Part shown: piece after piece, positions 1 to 11,100 of the stretch
Layout: the number at the start of each line of letters is the position of its first letter
Position numbering within the stretch: the first letter of the stretch is position 1
Source: Didymodactylos carnosus
Taxonomy: Eukaryota > Rotifera > Eurotatoria > Philodinida > Philodinidae
Length of the DNA stretch: 64,000 bases
Assembly (NCBI GenBank): GCA_905250885.1
Contig: CAJNOQ010000123.1
Span: 1-64,000, forward strand
Direction of reading: 5' to 3'
Notes under the pieces: generated by a model
Seen by the model: only the letters and a program-made list of their open reading frames with translations
Told to the model about the DNA's origin: nothing
Databases searched by the model: none
Made by a program: the position numbers and the translations under genes

Positions 1-135
1 TCTTTCTTGTTGCATGCAGAAAAGAAAATTACTTATATAAGACAGATGGATCGCTGAAACTATACGAACATAAGTTCTTCACATCGTTATTAGTGAAAGA
101 AGCCCAAGAAAAAAAAGAAATATAAAATTTTAGAT

Positions 136-233
136 TCATGAACTGTTGACCGTAAGAGTACAAAAGAAACTTTTATTTATCCCTCAAAACCATACGTTTC
201 TTCTGTATTCTGTTCGGTCAGCAGTTCACGAAC
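136..233. repeat. Small hairpin MITE-like repeat
   Basis: Imperfect terminal inverted repeats of about 36 bases lie at 136-170 and 196-233, sharing the core GAACTG(T/C)TGACCG. A further single copy of the same arm lies at about 590-626, so this is a dispersed family and not a chance hairpin. It carries no coding capacity. Confidence 0.5.
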
Positions 234-520
234 AAAAAAATCTTATATTTCTTTTTCTCTTTCTCTGAATAACTGTCCCCACTCGATGTATACTATTGAT
301 ACTACATCATGTAAGTAAAAATTGTTGTTAAAGATTGTTGATACGAACCAGGGTCCAGTGAAGTACTGATCTTCCTTTTTTCATTCTTGTGCTATCGTAT
401 GCTTGATATATTTTGTAAATTTCGTCAGTCAAATATCGTACAGGAGATTATGATGTAGTATTTTTTACTTTTTCTTCGTGGAAAAGGTTTGAACGAATAT
501 AGTTGTCATTGCATGTGATT

Positions 521-570
521 GTGCAGGCTGTGAATAATATTGATATGATTTAAACAGATCAAAATGTTCG
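521..570. repeat. Dispersed ~50-bp repeat, copy 1
   Basis: The block around the core GTGAATAATATTGATATGAT recurs reverse-complemented at about 3488-3537 and, more diverged, at about 4405-4447. This links the first 4.5 kb as a patchwork of one repeat family. No function can be assigned. Confidence 0.5.
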
Positions 571-1199
571 TTTTGGTGGATAACGATAAGTGTCTTCTGT
601 ACTCTTGCGGTCAGCAGTTCACTAACATAATTTGTTTTTGTTAACATTGAGACGGTTTAGGTTTTCCTTGAAAAAGGTTAAAAAGGTTTCATGTAAAGTC
701 ATCATATTAGTGGATAACGTATGAAAAAGGCAGAGGTAGGATTAAGCCATTCATCTTTATCTTAAATTACCTAAAAATTGAACATAGAGTAATGTAAACA
801 ACATCCATAACTTCTATGTTCAACAAACACAAACATCGCAGCCGTAATAAAGGTGGTAGATTGAAATATTTGCATACAAAATATTAAACAAATGATGATA
901 TTTTTTTTATAAACACCATATCATTGTTTTTGAATATTTGTAAAGTTCAGAACGTCTATATTTGTGTGATCTGATCTGTCAGCAAGCCTCCAAGGAAACT
1001 TACTGTTTTTGCGGAAATCACTCATTCTATACCATTTCCTCGCCGGCTGGGTAGTAATCTGATTCGCAGTCCAGGTTTATTGATAGACAAGTGCCTCGGG
1101 AGACCCATTTAGATGCCTGGACATACTTAACCAATACTGTAGTAAGTAATTTCTAAGAGTCAATTCCCGAGATAATACCAATGTTGTAAGATCATCGCA

Positions 1200-2345
1200 G
1201 TTCCACAATCTGTATACAAATCTAAGCTCTGAGATATAAAGATCGGTCTTGAAGCCGTCCGTCGATCCATCTGAGTAGAGATCATGGCATATCTAGCGCA
1301 TATAAATGTTTTATTAAGGCCGAATACCAACGTTTGTCAAACGCAGATAAGAAATCGATAAAGATAAATAACACATTGATTACAGGCTGCAGTTGTTAGT
1401 AGCGGTTGGACAGTTCCAGTTCCTATAGTTCCTAAGAACTGGTCACTAGTTTAGTTCTTGTTGAACGCGATCTGCTTACCAGTTCTGTTCAAAAGAACGG
1501 GAACTAGTTACCAGTTCTGTTCCAGAATTCAAAGTAAAGTAAAACTAATGTAGCTAGTTATATTGACTTGGTTTAGTCAACTAAACGCACCATCTATCTC
1601 TGGCGTTCTACACAAAGTCAATGTAACTAGGCTCATCGGTTTTAGTTTATTTTTAATTTTTCAAAAGCATTGGTACCAGTCCCTGTTCTTTTAGAAGAAC
1701 TAGTAAGCAATTCGCGTTCAACAAGAACTAAACTAGTGACTAGTTCCCGTTCAAAGGAACTGAACTGTCCCACTCCTAGTTTTTAGTCTTAAACCGTCAT
1801 ATAGTGATAGGATTTTTGTTTTTAATCTCCTATCAGGGGTAAAACTTGATTGTTCATCGATATATATTTCTTTCCGTTCACACCATTTTCTTATACGCTC
1901 GTGAATAATGTGCTCAAATCTTTTGTCTATGTTCGGTAATAGCGAGATGCGTCTCATTTTATTTATCTCCGGGTATAGTGCATGTTTAGACAGGCAATAT
2001 ATTTTTGCAAGTTTACTCTTTTCAAAAAGAGTTCCGTTCTGAGCGCATTTGTTAAACACAATCGATAATGTTTGAAGATATTTATATAGAACCTTTTTAA
2101 GAAGAAAACCAGACGTTTCCGTGCTGTCTACTGACTGTTGCCACTTCAATTTTCTGACCTGTTTAATAACTTCATCCATTTCAATCGGTTCAAACAGTGT
2201 ATTTGGCCTATTGTCAATAGTTTATAAATCTCATTCGCTCTAGCGTAAGTTGAATAACTGATATCAAACACCGGTGCGTCAAAATATGTCTCATACCACA
2301 TGGCAAGAGCATCAACAATTCCTGTCTCATTTGTTTTACGGTTTG
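1200..2345 (-). mobile_element. LINE (non-LTR) reverse transcriptase remnant, interrupted by a MITE
   Basis: An open minus-strand stretch at 1751-2179 reads as the start of a non-LTR reverse transcriptase, with ISLLPNIDKRFEHIIHERI followed by IDEQSSFTPDRRLKTKILSL (RT segments 1-2). After a 0.37-kb MITE the same strand resumes at about 1390 with FIDFLSAFDKRWYSALIKHL, which is RT motif A with its catalytic aspartate (about 1320-1375). It then decays below about 1300, with in-frame stops. The polymerase YADD region was not found. This is a 5'-truncated, dead LINE copy; the rest of the reading frame is lost or outside the arms. Confidence 0.75.
1408..1779. mobile_element. Non-autonomous hAT-like MITE, copy 1
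   Basis: Terminal inverted repeats of about 60-70 bases (left 1408-1475, right about 1705-1779) begin with GGACAGTTC-type sequence and are rich in GAACT/AGTTC. The element sits inside the LINE RT frame, so it is younger than that LINE. A second copy lies at 7001-7273 in the opposite orientation and shares the central CTAGTTATATTGACTTGG block. Both copies are followed by TTTTTAGTC on one side, possibly a target-site preference. It has no coding capacity. Assignment to hAT rests only on the CAG-type termini. Confidence 0.65.
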
Positions 2346-2529
2346 TTGTTGTACAGTAAAACTTCGAAAAGGTGGTGAAAAAGCGTGAAACGTAAAATTA
2401 CAATTTAATATTTCTTTTTTTCTTGGGCTTCTTTCACTAATAACGATGTGAAGAACTTATGTTCGTATAGTTTCAGCGATCCATCTGTCTTATATAAGTA
2501 ATTTTCTTTTCTGCATGCAACAAGAAAGA

Positions 2530-4785
2530 GAACGGCAAAAGCATAAAATATTTTGTATCAAAGAAGGAAAAGCTTAGGTTCTTCTACCATACCTAGATAA
2601 TAGCTATTATGCAAAACTAATTCTAATAAAAACAAAAGAATAATAGATCCTAGATATAGAATCATAAAAAATAGACAACAAAACACAATAGACTTAACTA
2701 AAATAGAGGATTGAGTCTCGCAATCGTCCCATTTGTTGTATCGTAAATCATTTCAGTATCTTATTCTTTAAATAATTTTATTTTGAAAATAATGTAAATT
2801 TGATCAATATTCAGATAGTAGAGATAATAATTGGTTGGGTGTAACGCAAAAAGATAGCAGATAAACTATCCACTAACCAACAATTAATGACTTTTGTTAA
2901 GTGGCATGACATCTCATGTGAGAATGTCACATATATTGTCTCATAAAAGAAGATATCAACTAGACAACTGCATGTGCGTCATCATTAGCACAATAGTGTC
3001 CGACTTCAAATAAATCATAAGTGGAAATCTGCTACACGAGAACTGATAAAGAACTAATTCATGGAAAACGCTGATAAAGTTTCTTCATTATTCGAGTACT
3101 ACAAACCACTCAAAAATATTAAACTTTCACCTATGTTAACAACATCTCGACAAACGCTTCGCCTGCGACTTTCAACTTGGAAATGCATCTTTCAGTTATC
3201 TGATACGTACAAGCGATCGCTTGTTTCAAAAGCTTGAAACTGATTCGTATGATGACGACGGATTATTCATAAATAAAGAATACGCAGCAGATACAATGCC
3301 GGATCCTGTTTGGCCTATAAGAAATGATAATAGTCAGTGAATTGATTTCGATAGACTGTGATGTTATGCGTACTTGTACTAAATACTTGGTTCAGACCGC
3401 ATTTGTTCTTTTTGTAACAATGGAGTACTGATTGATGTCGTCAAAACTTCTAACGTTGAAGAATTCAATGAATTCTGAATATTCTCATTGAACATTTGAT
3501 CTGTTCGAATCATATCAATATTATTCACAGTCTGTACAACTGTTTTATGACTCGTTTGTGAATATTATTTACATGTTCTTAACATTTAATTCACTTCGAA
3601 AATGTTTTGTACATTTAAGAGGCATATTTGACAACAACATTTAATATAAATTCGAGAACTACCTGTTAGGTCAAGAGAAACAGCTGATATGAAAATGCTG
3701 TCATAAAATAAATATTGATGTAGAAACCTTTCTTCAACAGAAACACGAATAAGTTACTAAATCAATATTTTTTCGAATGAAAATGTCATTGAGATTAAAA
3801 ACAAGCGCAATTTTGTCGTTGATTCTTTAGAATAAGTGACGGGAATCAGACGTCGTCTGTCTAATAAGAAAAATATTTATTTGTTCGTCCATTGCTCCTT
3901 CGTTAACTTGATATTGTTGACAATGTGTAATTTATGATGGGTAAAAAACCTCCAGAATAAAATTCACATCTAAATGACAAGAAAAATAATGATACAATAT
4001 TTTTCAAAAAAACGCATCAACCTATGTCAATAAATGGATGCTTTTTAAAATGTCTGACTGTCTCAGGACCTCAGAAACGTTTGGAACGAAATAATTCTTC
4101 GATACAGGTCTCCTATTAACATTTATATGCTGCAGCAATATGGTGTATTGCTTGATGCTGTTTTAATTTGTCTTTTCTAGAATTCAGATAACTCTACAAC
4201 TTTTTTCCCGATTAAAATTTCAAGAATTCTTACAATTTTTGTAATGCTGTTTTCTCAGCTACTTAGAAAGCTTTGTCAATTAAAACAGTATGTATTTTCG
4301 AGTTTAAAGTATATAGAGTTATGGATATTTCACAATCAGAGAGGGGACTCTTGAATTTGAGTCTTAGTCGGAATATCAACTAGGAAAGTTGGTTTCTAAT
4401 TCATTGGACATTTGATCTTTGAATAATATCAATATTATTCATTCTCTATAATAATACTTACTTACAAACAATTGAAATCAAAACATTTTTTGATTATATT
4501 TATGATAAAACAATTAGATAAGCATTGTTCACAGACATACTTTCTACAAGAAAGGTGATTTTGTCTTCGACAAACAATTTCAGTTTTTTAATTCAATTAG
4601 GTGATTCAATTAGGAAAAGACAAATATTTAGCCATGATCTATCGATGATTCTCAGACTGTATATCTGACTACCACAAATAACATTCAATGATATGCTCTT
4701 ATCTATTGTTCCACCTGAAAAAACTAACGTGGAGCACAAATATCAATTTTGCACTGAGGTTTCTTAAATACTTTCTTTTTTCGAA
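2530..4785. other. Repeat-rich intergenic region with one coding-like remnant
   Basis: AT-rich sequence without a supportable gene. It holds two reverse-complement copies of the ~50-bp repeat of base 521 (about 3488-3537 and 4405-4447) and a coding-like stretch at 3061-3340 described separately. Confidence 0.5.
3061..3340 (+). pseudogene. Unidentified decayed coding remnant
   Basis: Two short plus-strand open stretches in different frames read like protein: one starts MENADKVSSLFEYYKPLKN at 3061, and the second includes FINKEYAADTMPDPVWPIRN near 3270-3325 and ends at a stop at about 3340. Codon composition looks protein-like, unlike the flanks. No family is recognised. It may be an old gene fragment or part of a mobile element. 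It has no neighbours and is surrounded by repeats. Confidence 0.3.
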
Positions 4786-6200
4786 CAGACGGGGTGCAAT
4801 AAGAACGAGAATCGGCCCCATTTCAGATCTTCTCGAAAGGTGTCTAGAATGGAAGAGCAAGCGATTTTATGGTGTTCCAGATCCCTGGTTTTCCTTCGAA
4901 CTTGATATCTCTAAGAAAATCGTTTAGCTTTGACCAATAGCTTCGAGAACCCATTACGATGTGTTGATCGTACTTCTCTCAGAATGAAACAAGTTTAAAG
5001 GAAAGTCTTATATACCATTTGATGCAGCTTTAAATGGCAAACAAAACTATCTATTGTTCAATTGTTATGTACACTGCGAACACCCATGTTTTGGGAATAT
5101 TACTGTTAAAAATGATCTTTTCAGCATAGTTCAGGATTCCCGGTAACCTCCTGGAAATTATTTTTGACTTTCTGGCAACATTTTTGACGTTTTTCTACTA
5201 GCAACTTTCTGCCAAAAATTTCGAAAACTTTTTCGCCAGCCACTTTCTGCGAAGCAAAGTTTTTAGTCCCTTCGATCCCTAAGCTAGCCCTCCCCCTGAA
5301 CGGCAACTCCGGCATAGTCCACGATAGTATTTCTATTTTTTCACCATGAAAGAATCTAGGTTGCGGTCTCTTTGAAAACTCTAGAAAATGGTTGGTAATT
5401 CATTTCTAGTTGCAAGTGCGAACAATCACTTTCTTAGATGTTACTACTGAAGAGTGATGTTTCGGCATACTGAGGTACTGACGGATAATGTCTCTATGTT
5501 TTTGTCATGAAAGAACTTAGGTTACGGTCTACAACATGTATTAGCAGAAAGCTCTTCAAAAACGCTACAAAATGGTTGGTAATTCATTTCTAGTTGATAG
5601 TACGAACACTTACTTTTTAGGATATTACTACTGGAGAGTGATGTTTTCGGCATTGACGGATAGGCTCAATCCATATAAAACCTACCACCGTTTACATCGA
5701 CCTTTGACATCAGTGACGAGACCTACTCATATTATAGAGTTCAGCAAGCTGAGCCCAATGGTGAAAACCGCAAATCTCTAGCCTTGTTAGAAAAAAAGTT
5801 ATAACCATTTTACCTTCGCTTCGGAAAAATGCATTTTCATTATTTTCCGGCAGATTTGGCCTAACTTGTAGAACGTCTGCTGACCACATTTCCTAACGTA
5901 GAACCTTGAAGTTGGTATCAAATGAAAGAGCGTGTCGAGTTCTGTATATTTCGATGGAGAAAAATTAACCCAAGCTCCTAAGGTGTAACGTAGAGACTTC
6001 TGAAAAACCCGATTTTCTAAAAAACACAGTGATCTTAAAATTTCTTTCAGAGCTAAACGATTTTCTTAGAGATATTAAGTCCGAAGGAAAACCAGGGGTC
6101 TGCAACACCATAAAATCACTCAATGGAAACACTTCCATTCTAGACACCTTTCGAGAAGATTTGGAATGGGGCCGATTCTCGTTCTTATTGCACCTCGTCC
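4786..6200. mobile_element. Long-arm inverted-repeat element (~1.4 kb), non-coding
   Basis: Arms of about 145-150 bases at 4786-4930 and 6050-6200 are imperfect reverse complements of each other, sharing GCAATAAGAACGAGAATCGG at the outer part and AAAATCGTTTAGCT at the inner end. Between them lies a direct duplication of about 150 bases: 5332-5483 and 5489-5662 share AAAATGGTTGGTAATTCATT and GAGTGATGTTT. Open frames inside are short and unlike known proteins. The structure suggests a non-autonomous DNA transposon of foldback type; the family is unknown. Confidence 0.6.
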
Positions 6201-7000
6201 TTTAAGTAAAAAAAGTGAAAAAGTTTCGGTGTCCGCTCAACAAACTAAAGCAACTATACTAACTCTATTGAGCGTTTGATATGCAATACCACAATAGCAA
6301 ATACGTGGTACGCAATTTGCTCTAAAATCATTTCCTTAATTGTTACACTTGATGTTAGGAAATCAGATATAAGTGCTTCAGATAGCCAGATGGGATAAAC
6401 GTGGTTGAGTTAAAGCATGATAAAATATATAGTATAGTTAATATAGCAACCACCAGCGTTTCTGATGCGAATTTTAAGCAAAGTGGTTTTCTACAGATTA
6501 CCCCTGCATTTTGCATGTTTTCTCTGTTAAAATAGAGTGAAAATCGAATTTTCAAAGTGGAAAAATACTTTGCTCTCACGGGGACCACCAATCATTAGAA
6601 ACACTGGCAACCACCCTGTTTCAATAACTTATTGAGGCAGGGTGTGCCTATACCATATACGTTTCTTTGACCCTTAGCCTAGGGTCTGCAGAAAAAAATG
6701 AAGTATAGTATAATATTTGATGAAGAGTGGTTGTGTCAACTGATAATTGATGAAACGTCTCAATAAATAGAGCGTAACGTCTCAAGAAAAAAATTAAATG
6801 CAGTTGACGTTATGGGTTAAATGTGGACAGCGGATGAATACAGCAAAAAGCGATAGCTTTCCTTCGAGTTACGGCGAACTTTGTGGAATTTACAGCCATT
6901 ATTTTGATTACGAAAGGCTCTGATATTGTATTTTACATGTGTTAGTCAGTTTGAGTTGAGACCAAATGGAATTTCTTATTCTTGTTTTTTTAGTAGAGGA
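6201..7000. other. Intergenic, no gene seen
   Basis: AT-rich sequence without a supportable reading frame. Short GC-richer patches near 6570-6680 may be old repeat pieces. Confidence 0.4.
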
Positions 7001-7273
7001 GGAACAGTTCCAGTTCAGTCCTTTTGAACGGGAACTGGTGATAGTTCGCATTGAAAAAATTAAAATTGAAATAAAACCGGTGAACCTACTTACATTGACT
7101 TTGTGTAGTGCGCCAGAGGTTGATGGTGTATTTAGTTGACTAAACCAAGTCAATATAACTAGCTACATCGGTTTTATTTTACTCTGAATTCTTGAAGAGA
7201 ACTGGTAACCAGTTTCCGTTCAACAGGAACTGAACTAGTGACCGGTTCTTAGGAACTGGAACTGTGCCACCCC
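7001..7273. mobile_element. Non-autonomous hAT-like MITE, copy 2
   Basis: This is a reverse-orientation relative of the element at 1408-1779. It ends in inverted GGAACAGTTCCAGTTC and GGAACTGGAACTGTGCC and shares the centre CTAAACCAAGTCAATATAAC. It is about 100 bases shorter than copy 1, with the difference in the arms. No coding capacity. Confidence 0.65.
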
Positions 7274-8187
7274 TATTTTTAGTCAAGGAAACGAAATTTT
7301 ACTTATACAACTTGTTGACACATTACAATTGAACAATTATCCATAAACAGTCTGTAGACTGGCACGTGATGACTCATACAATCAAGGGCGGGTGAGCGCC
7401 ATCTCTTTGTTGATGTGTGAGGCTCAAATTTATTGGATAAAAATTTTAGTTTTAAGTCAAAATTATAATATATTCTGTTTTAAATGATCAAATTTGCCCG
7501 ACAATCAACTGTTAATGGAAAAGGTCGCTGGTGGCGCTACCGTGCGTAATATTTCCATATTCGATGGTAGCGACATCATCGGTTTCTAGTGTTTGTTCGA
7601 GAGATCTGACTTTTGAATAAAACTTTTAATATTTTCTGACTATATCTCAGTTTTCTATCCAACGAATTTTAGTCGTATACATTTGACACAGATTACGCTT
7701 TTTCATATAACTGGATTTTGTCAGTCTTTATATCAAAAAAGACTGGATTTCCTGATGAATACTCGAAAAGGTTGGCACTTCCTAATTCTGGTATTAAAGC
7801 CGTAAAATACCGTTATCCTGAAAGTTGGGAGTATTTATTGAAAAATGCACAAAGTACGATCGTTTTTCGTAAAACAAATTAACATAATTAACGTCAAATT
7901 TAAACACAAAATCAAGGAGAAAAAAAGGAAGTGTACATATTAAAAAGACTTTTACACATTTCATTTTGTCGTATTTTGGGTTGTAGGATATTGTCGACAA
8001 TCAAAAATACTACAATGGCAAAATGTAAAAATAAGTAAAAGAGCGGAAGAAAATAACACAAATTAAAATGATGACCTGAGATTTTTATTGCATAGGCAAA
8101 TGTAGAATAGAATTTAGTGTGTTCAGGTATAGACGAAAAGATTCCTGAGAAAGTGAGGCCAATAAAAATGTTAAATAAATTAAATTA
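7274..8187. other. Intergenic and 3' flank of MTSS1
   Basis: No gene is seen. TTTATT at about 8080-8090 gives AATAAA on the minus strand, about 100 bases past the MTSS1 stop, a plausible polyadenylation signal. Confidence 0.45.
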
Positions 8188-11100
8188 TTATTTCATTCTC
8201 GGTAATGATTTATCATTTGTGACTGTCTTACGAAGTTTGATTCCACGTTGAATTTCTTGCAGAAATGATGAATTTTTTGATGTCTCATTTGTGTTATGTT
8301 GAATTGGTACGGATCCAACGTTAGGTGAATTGTTCAAATGTACAGAAGGATTGTAAGTCGTTGATTTCTGGCAATCGTCAAAAAAGAAATCAGGTGGTGG
8401 CGGAGGAAAGTCATCCCGTATATTAATGTCGTTATCATAGTTTCTAGACGTCGACTGATGTTGCTGTTGCATAATATTCGGCTTTTTACTATTTAACCCA
8501 TTCGTATTATTATTATTTACATTTACAACGTTCATACTGTTTACATTTCCTGCTGTCTGACATTCAACAGCACTAGCCAATTCTTCAGCACGTTTGAGTC
8601 TTGCTTTGAGACGTGATTGAAGTTCAATATAGGCATCATCTTTTACGCACGAAGATTTTGTCATTAGTGATGGAGCCATTTTGCATGTCGTTGTTGATGT
8701 ATTCATCGACGGTGTACGACGAATCGGTGGTGCAGGTTTTTCTATGACAGACATGCCACGACGAAGATACTCGACGGAATTTTTAGTTGATGATGAATTT
8801 TGTTGGTCACGATCATTATTCGGCACGCCTAGAAGAAATACCAAAATAGATAAAATAAAAATAGATAGATATAAATATCAAACAAAACTAAAAAAATATT
8901 AAAAATAGATCTTATAAATATCAAACATTTATTACTTCTCGACAAATATTCATACACTAGAAAGAAAGAAGATAATAACAGATAGATTGCATGTCAGTGT
9001 AAGAGAACAATGATACGTACTTTCATCAAGGGTTTCATCAACAGAGTCGAATGAAGGTTGCAACTGACCATAATAGTTACTTGTTGAATACTGTGTATCT
9101 TCTGAAAGAGTGGTTGTTGATGAGTTATGTGTGTATTGTTGACGATTTCGATCACGCCACACAATGGATTTTGTATCAATTGCCTTCAAAAAAGGGTATA
9201 ATCTATAGAAATTACAAAAAAATGAAACAATAAAACACTTACAATTGCTTCCGACGGCAATGTTGCGCTTCTCATTCGACGTTGTTGTTCATTATTTTCA
9301 TCTATCGTCATATTCGCACGCATACCATAATATTCAGGTAATAAAGGTGGTTGGGCGACTTTTAATCTTGAATTTGGATGATCACGCATTGGCGAACATC
9401 TCTCAAGACTTAAATCTCTAATACGACAACGGCGAGATGGCACTGAATGTTGACGAGATAAAACGCCATAGGGACCATCTTCAGATATCTAAATATTGAG
9501 AAAATTCAAATTAAAAATTATTTTGCAATAAACTACAGAAAAAAGGTAATACTACCGATGGTGAGCGCATTTGTTGACCAGTTTCTTCGTATATATTCCA
9601 GTTTGGTTTTTCAAATAAGCTAGGATCAGGTGGATCAAATGTGTGAGCAGTGATAGCAGGACGCGTACATTTAGCTGGTTCAGGTGCTCCCGTCACAGTA
9701 TGCGGATGTTTTCCTGTTGATGGTTCTGGTCTTTTAGCCCAAGCATTCAATGTACTACAAACAACAAGTAATGGACTAGCACTACCGTCTAATTCACGCT
9801 AAAATTAACAGTAAAGAATAAATGAATTAGTAATATCGTATAAAAGTATGTACCTCTGATTCTTCAAGCGGAGATGGTGGACGAGCAAAAAACTGTTCTT
9901 GTGATGTAAATCCTGAATCTTGTGAGGATACACTAGATAATCGACTAACAGCAACAACACCCTAGAATATCATAAATAAATAGAATTGATGTCAGGGGCG
10001 TCGAACATTTTTGATCTTACTGGCATCGGTTTGTTATTTTGATTATATTGCGAATGGATATATTGACCATTATGATGTACAATTTGTATTTGTTTATGAT
10101 GTTGAGGACTATGTGAATTTGTTGAACTGCTCGATGAACTACTGATACTATTTATAGAACAAATACTCGATTTTCGACTACTAAGAGAACCGGGCGATGA
10201 TGGTGGTGTCTAAAAAGCCATATTGTGAGTATATAAAAGAATGCAAATACTACATGAATTGAAGTTTACTTTAAATGCAACAATTGTACTATAATCGATT
10301 CCTTTAATATCTTTAATGACTTGCTCGCTTGCACTTGGTAAACAATTTGGTTCTGATGTTTGTTTGTTTAAACATTGTACAATATCTTCAACATGACTCA
10401 TTTCAGTTGACATCGATATTTCAAGTTCCTGGAAAAAAATAGGGAAATAAAATTGATTATATCGTTAATGCACATCTCTTTAAACGTACCATAATTGGTT
10501 TAATAAAATTATACAACGAACAGAAACGGCTCCTTTCTTCGATCATTGCCGATCGTAATGCGTGTTTTTCTCGTTCTTCAAGCATTGAATAATAATTGCT
10601 AACTTCTTGAATAGCACTATTCAGTTTATTGTGCAATATATCATTTTTCGGTACTAAAAAGACAATAGTTATTTGAAAATGATTATGTTCAAGTTAAGCA
10701 AAAATAAATCAAAATACATACATTTTTTACATTTTTTCCTCAATTTTACTGTTTCAGTAGCTTTTTTTCGTAATTCATTGCGAAGTTTTTTATAATCTAA
10801 AATCAAAATTTTAATAATAATGGACTAGTGATTTTCACTTGTATAATACAACATTACCTTTAAGTCCTTTTGCATGATCTTTATCTAGTGTATTGGCTGA
10901 CTTTTTCCAATCTTCAATTCTTTCATTCAATGGTTGAACGAAAGCTTCAATCAAGGAACTAGAACAGTAAATTTTTTCAATTTTTATTTATCTTATGATA
11001 AATGATCATTATAAATACCTTGTAAAAGATTTTAATTTTTGTTCAATTGCCTTATGTCTTAAACATAATCGAGTTAAAGCTGTGCCGATATCTCGCGTTT

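Larger units (their letters stand above)
1..2529. mobile_element. Inverted-repeat-bounded segment containing LINE and MITE pieces
   Basis: Bases 1-128 and about 2403-2529 are near-perfect reverse complements of each other, with base 1 pairing with base 2529. They enclose about 2.3 kb of repeat material: a LINE reverse transcriptase remnant on the minus strand split by a hAT-like MITE, plus a small hairpin element. The left arm starts at the window edge, so the true end of the arm and any target duplication are not visible. The near-identity of the arms suggests a recent inversion-duplication or a young foldback-type insertion. No transposase is seen inside. Confidence 0.6.

Noticed and set aside
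1-2529. LTR retroelement interpretation of the terminal repeats
   Set aside because: The terminal repeats are inverted, not direct, and the RT inside is of non-LTR (LINE) type.
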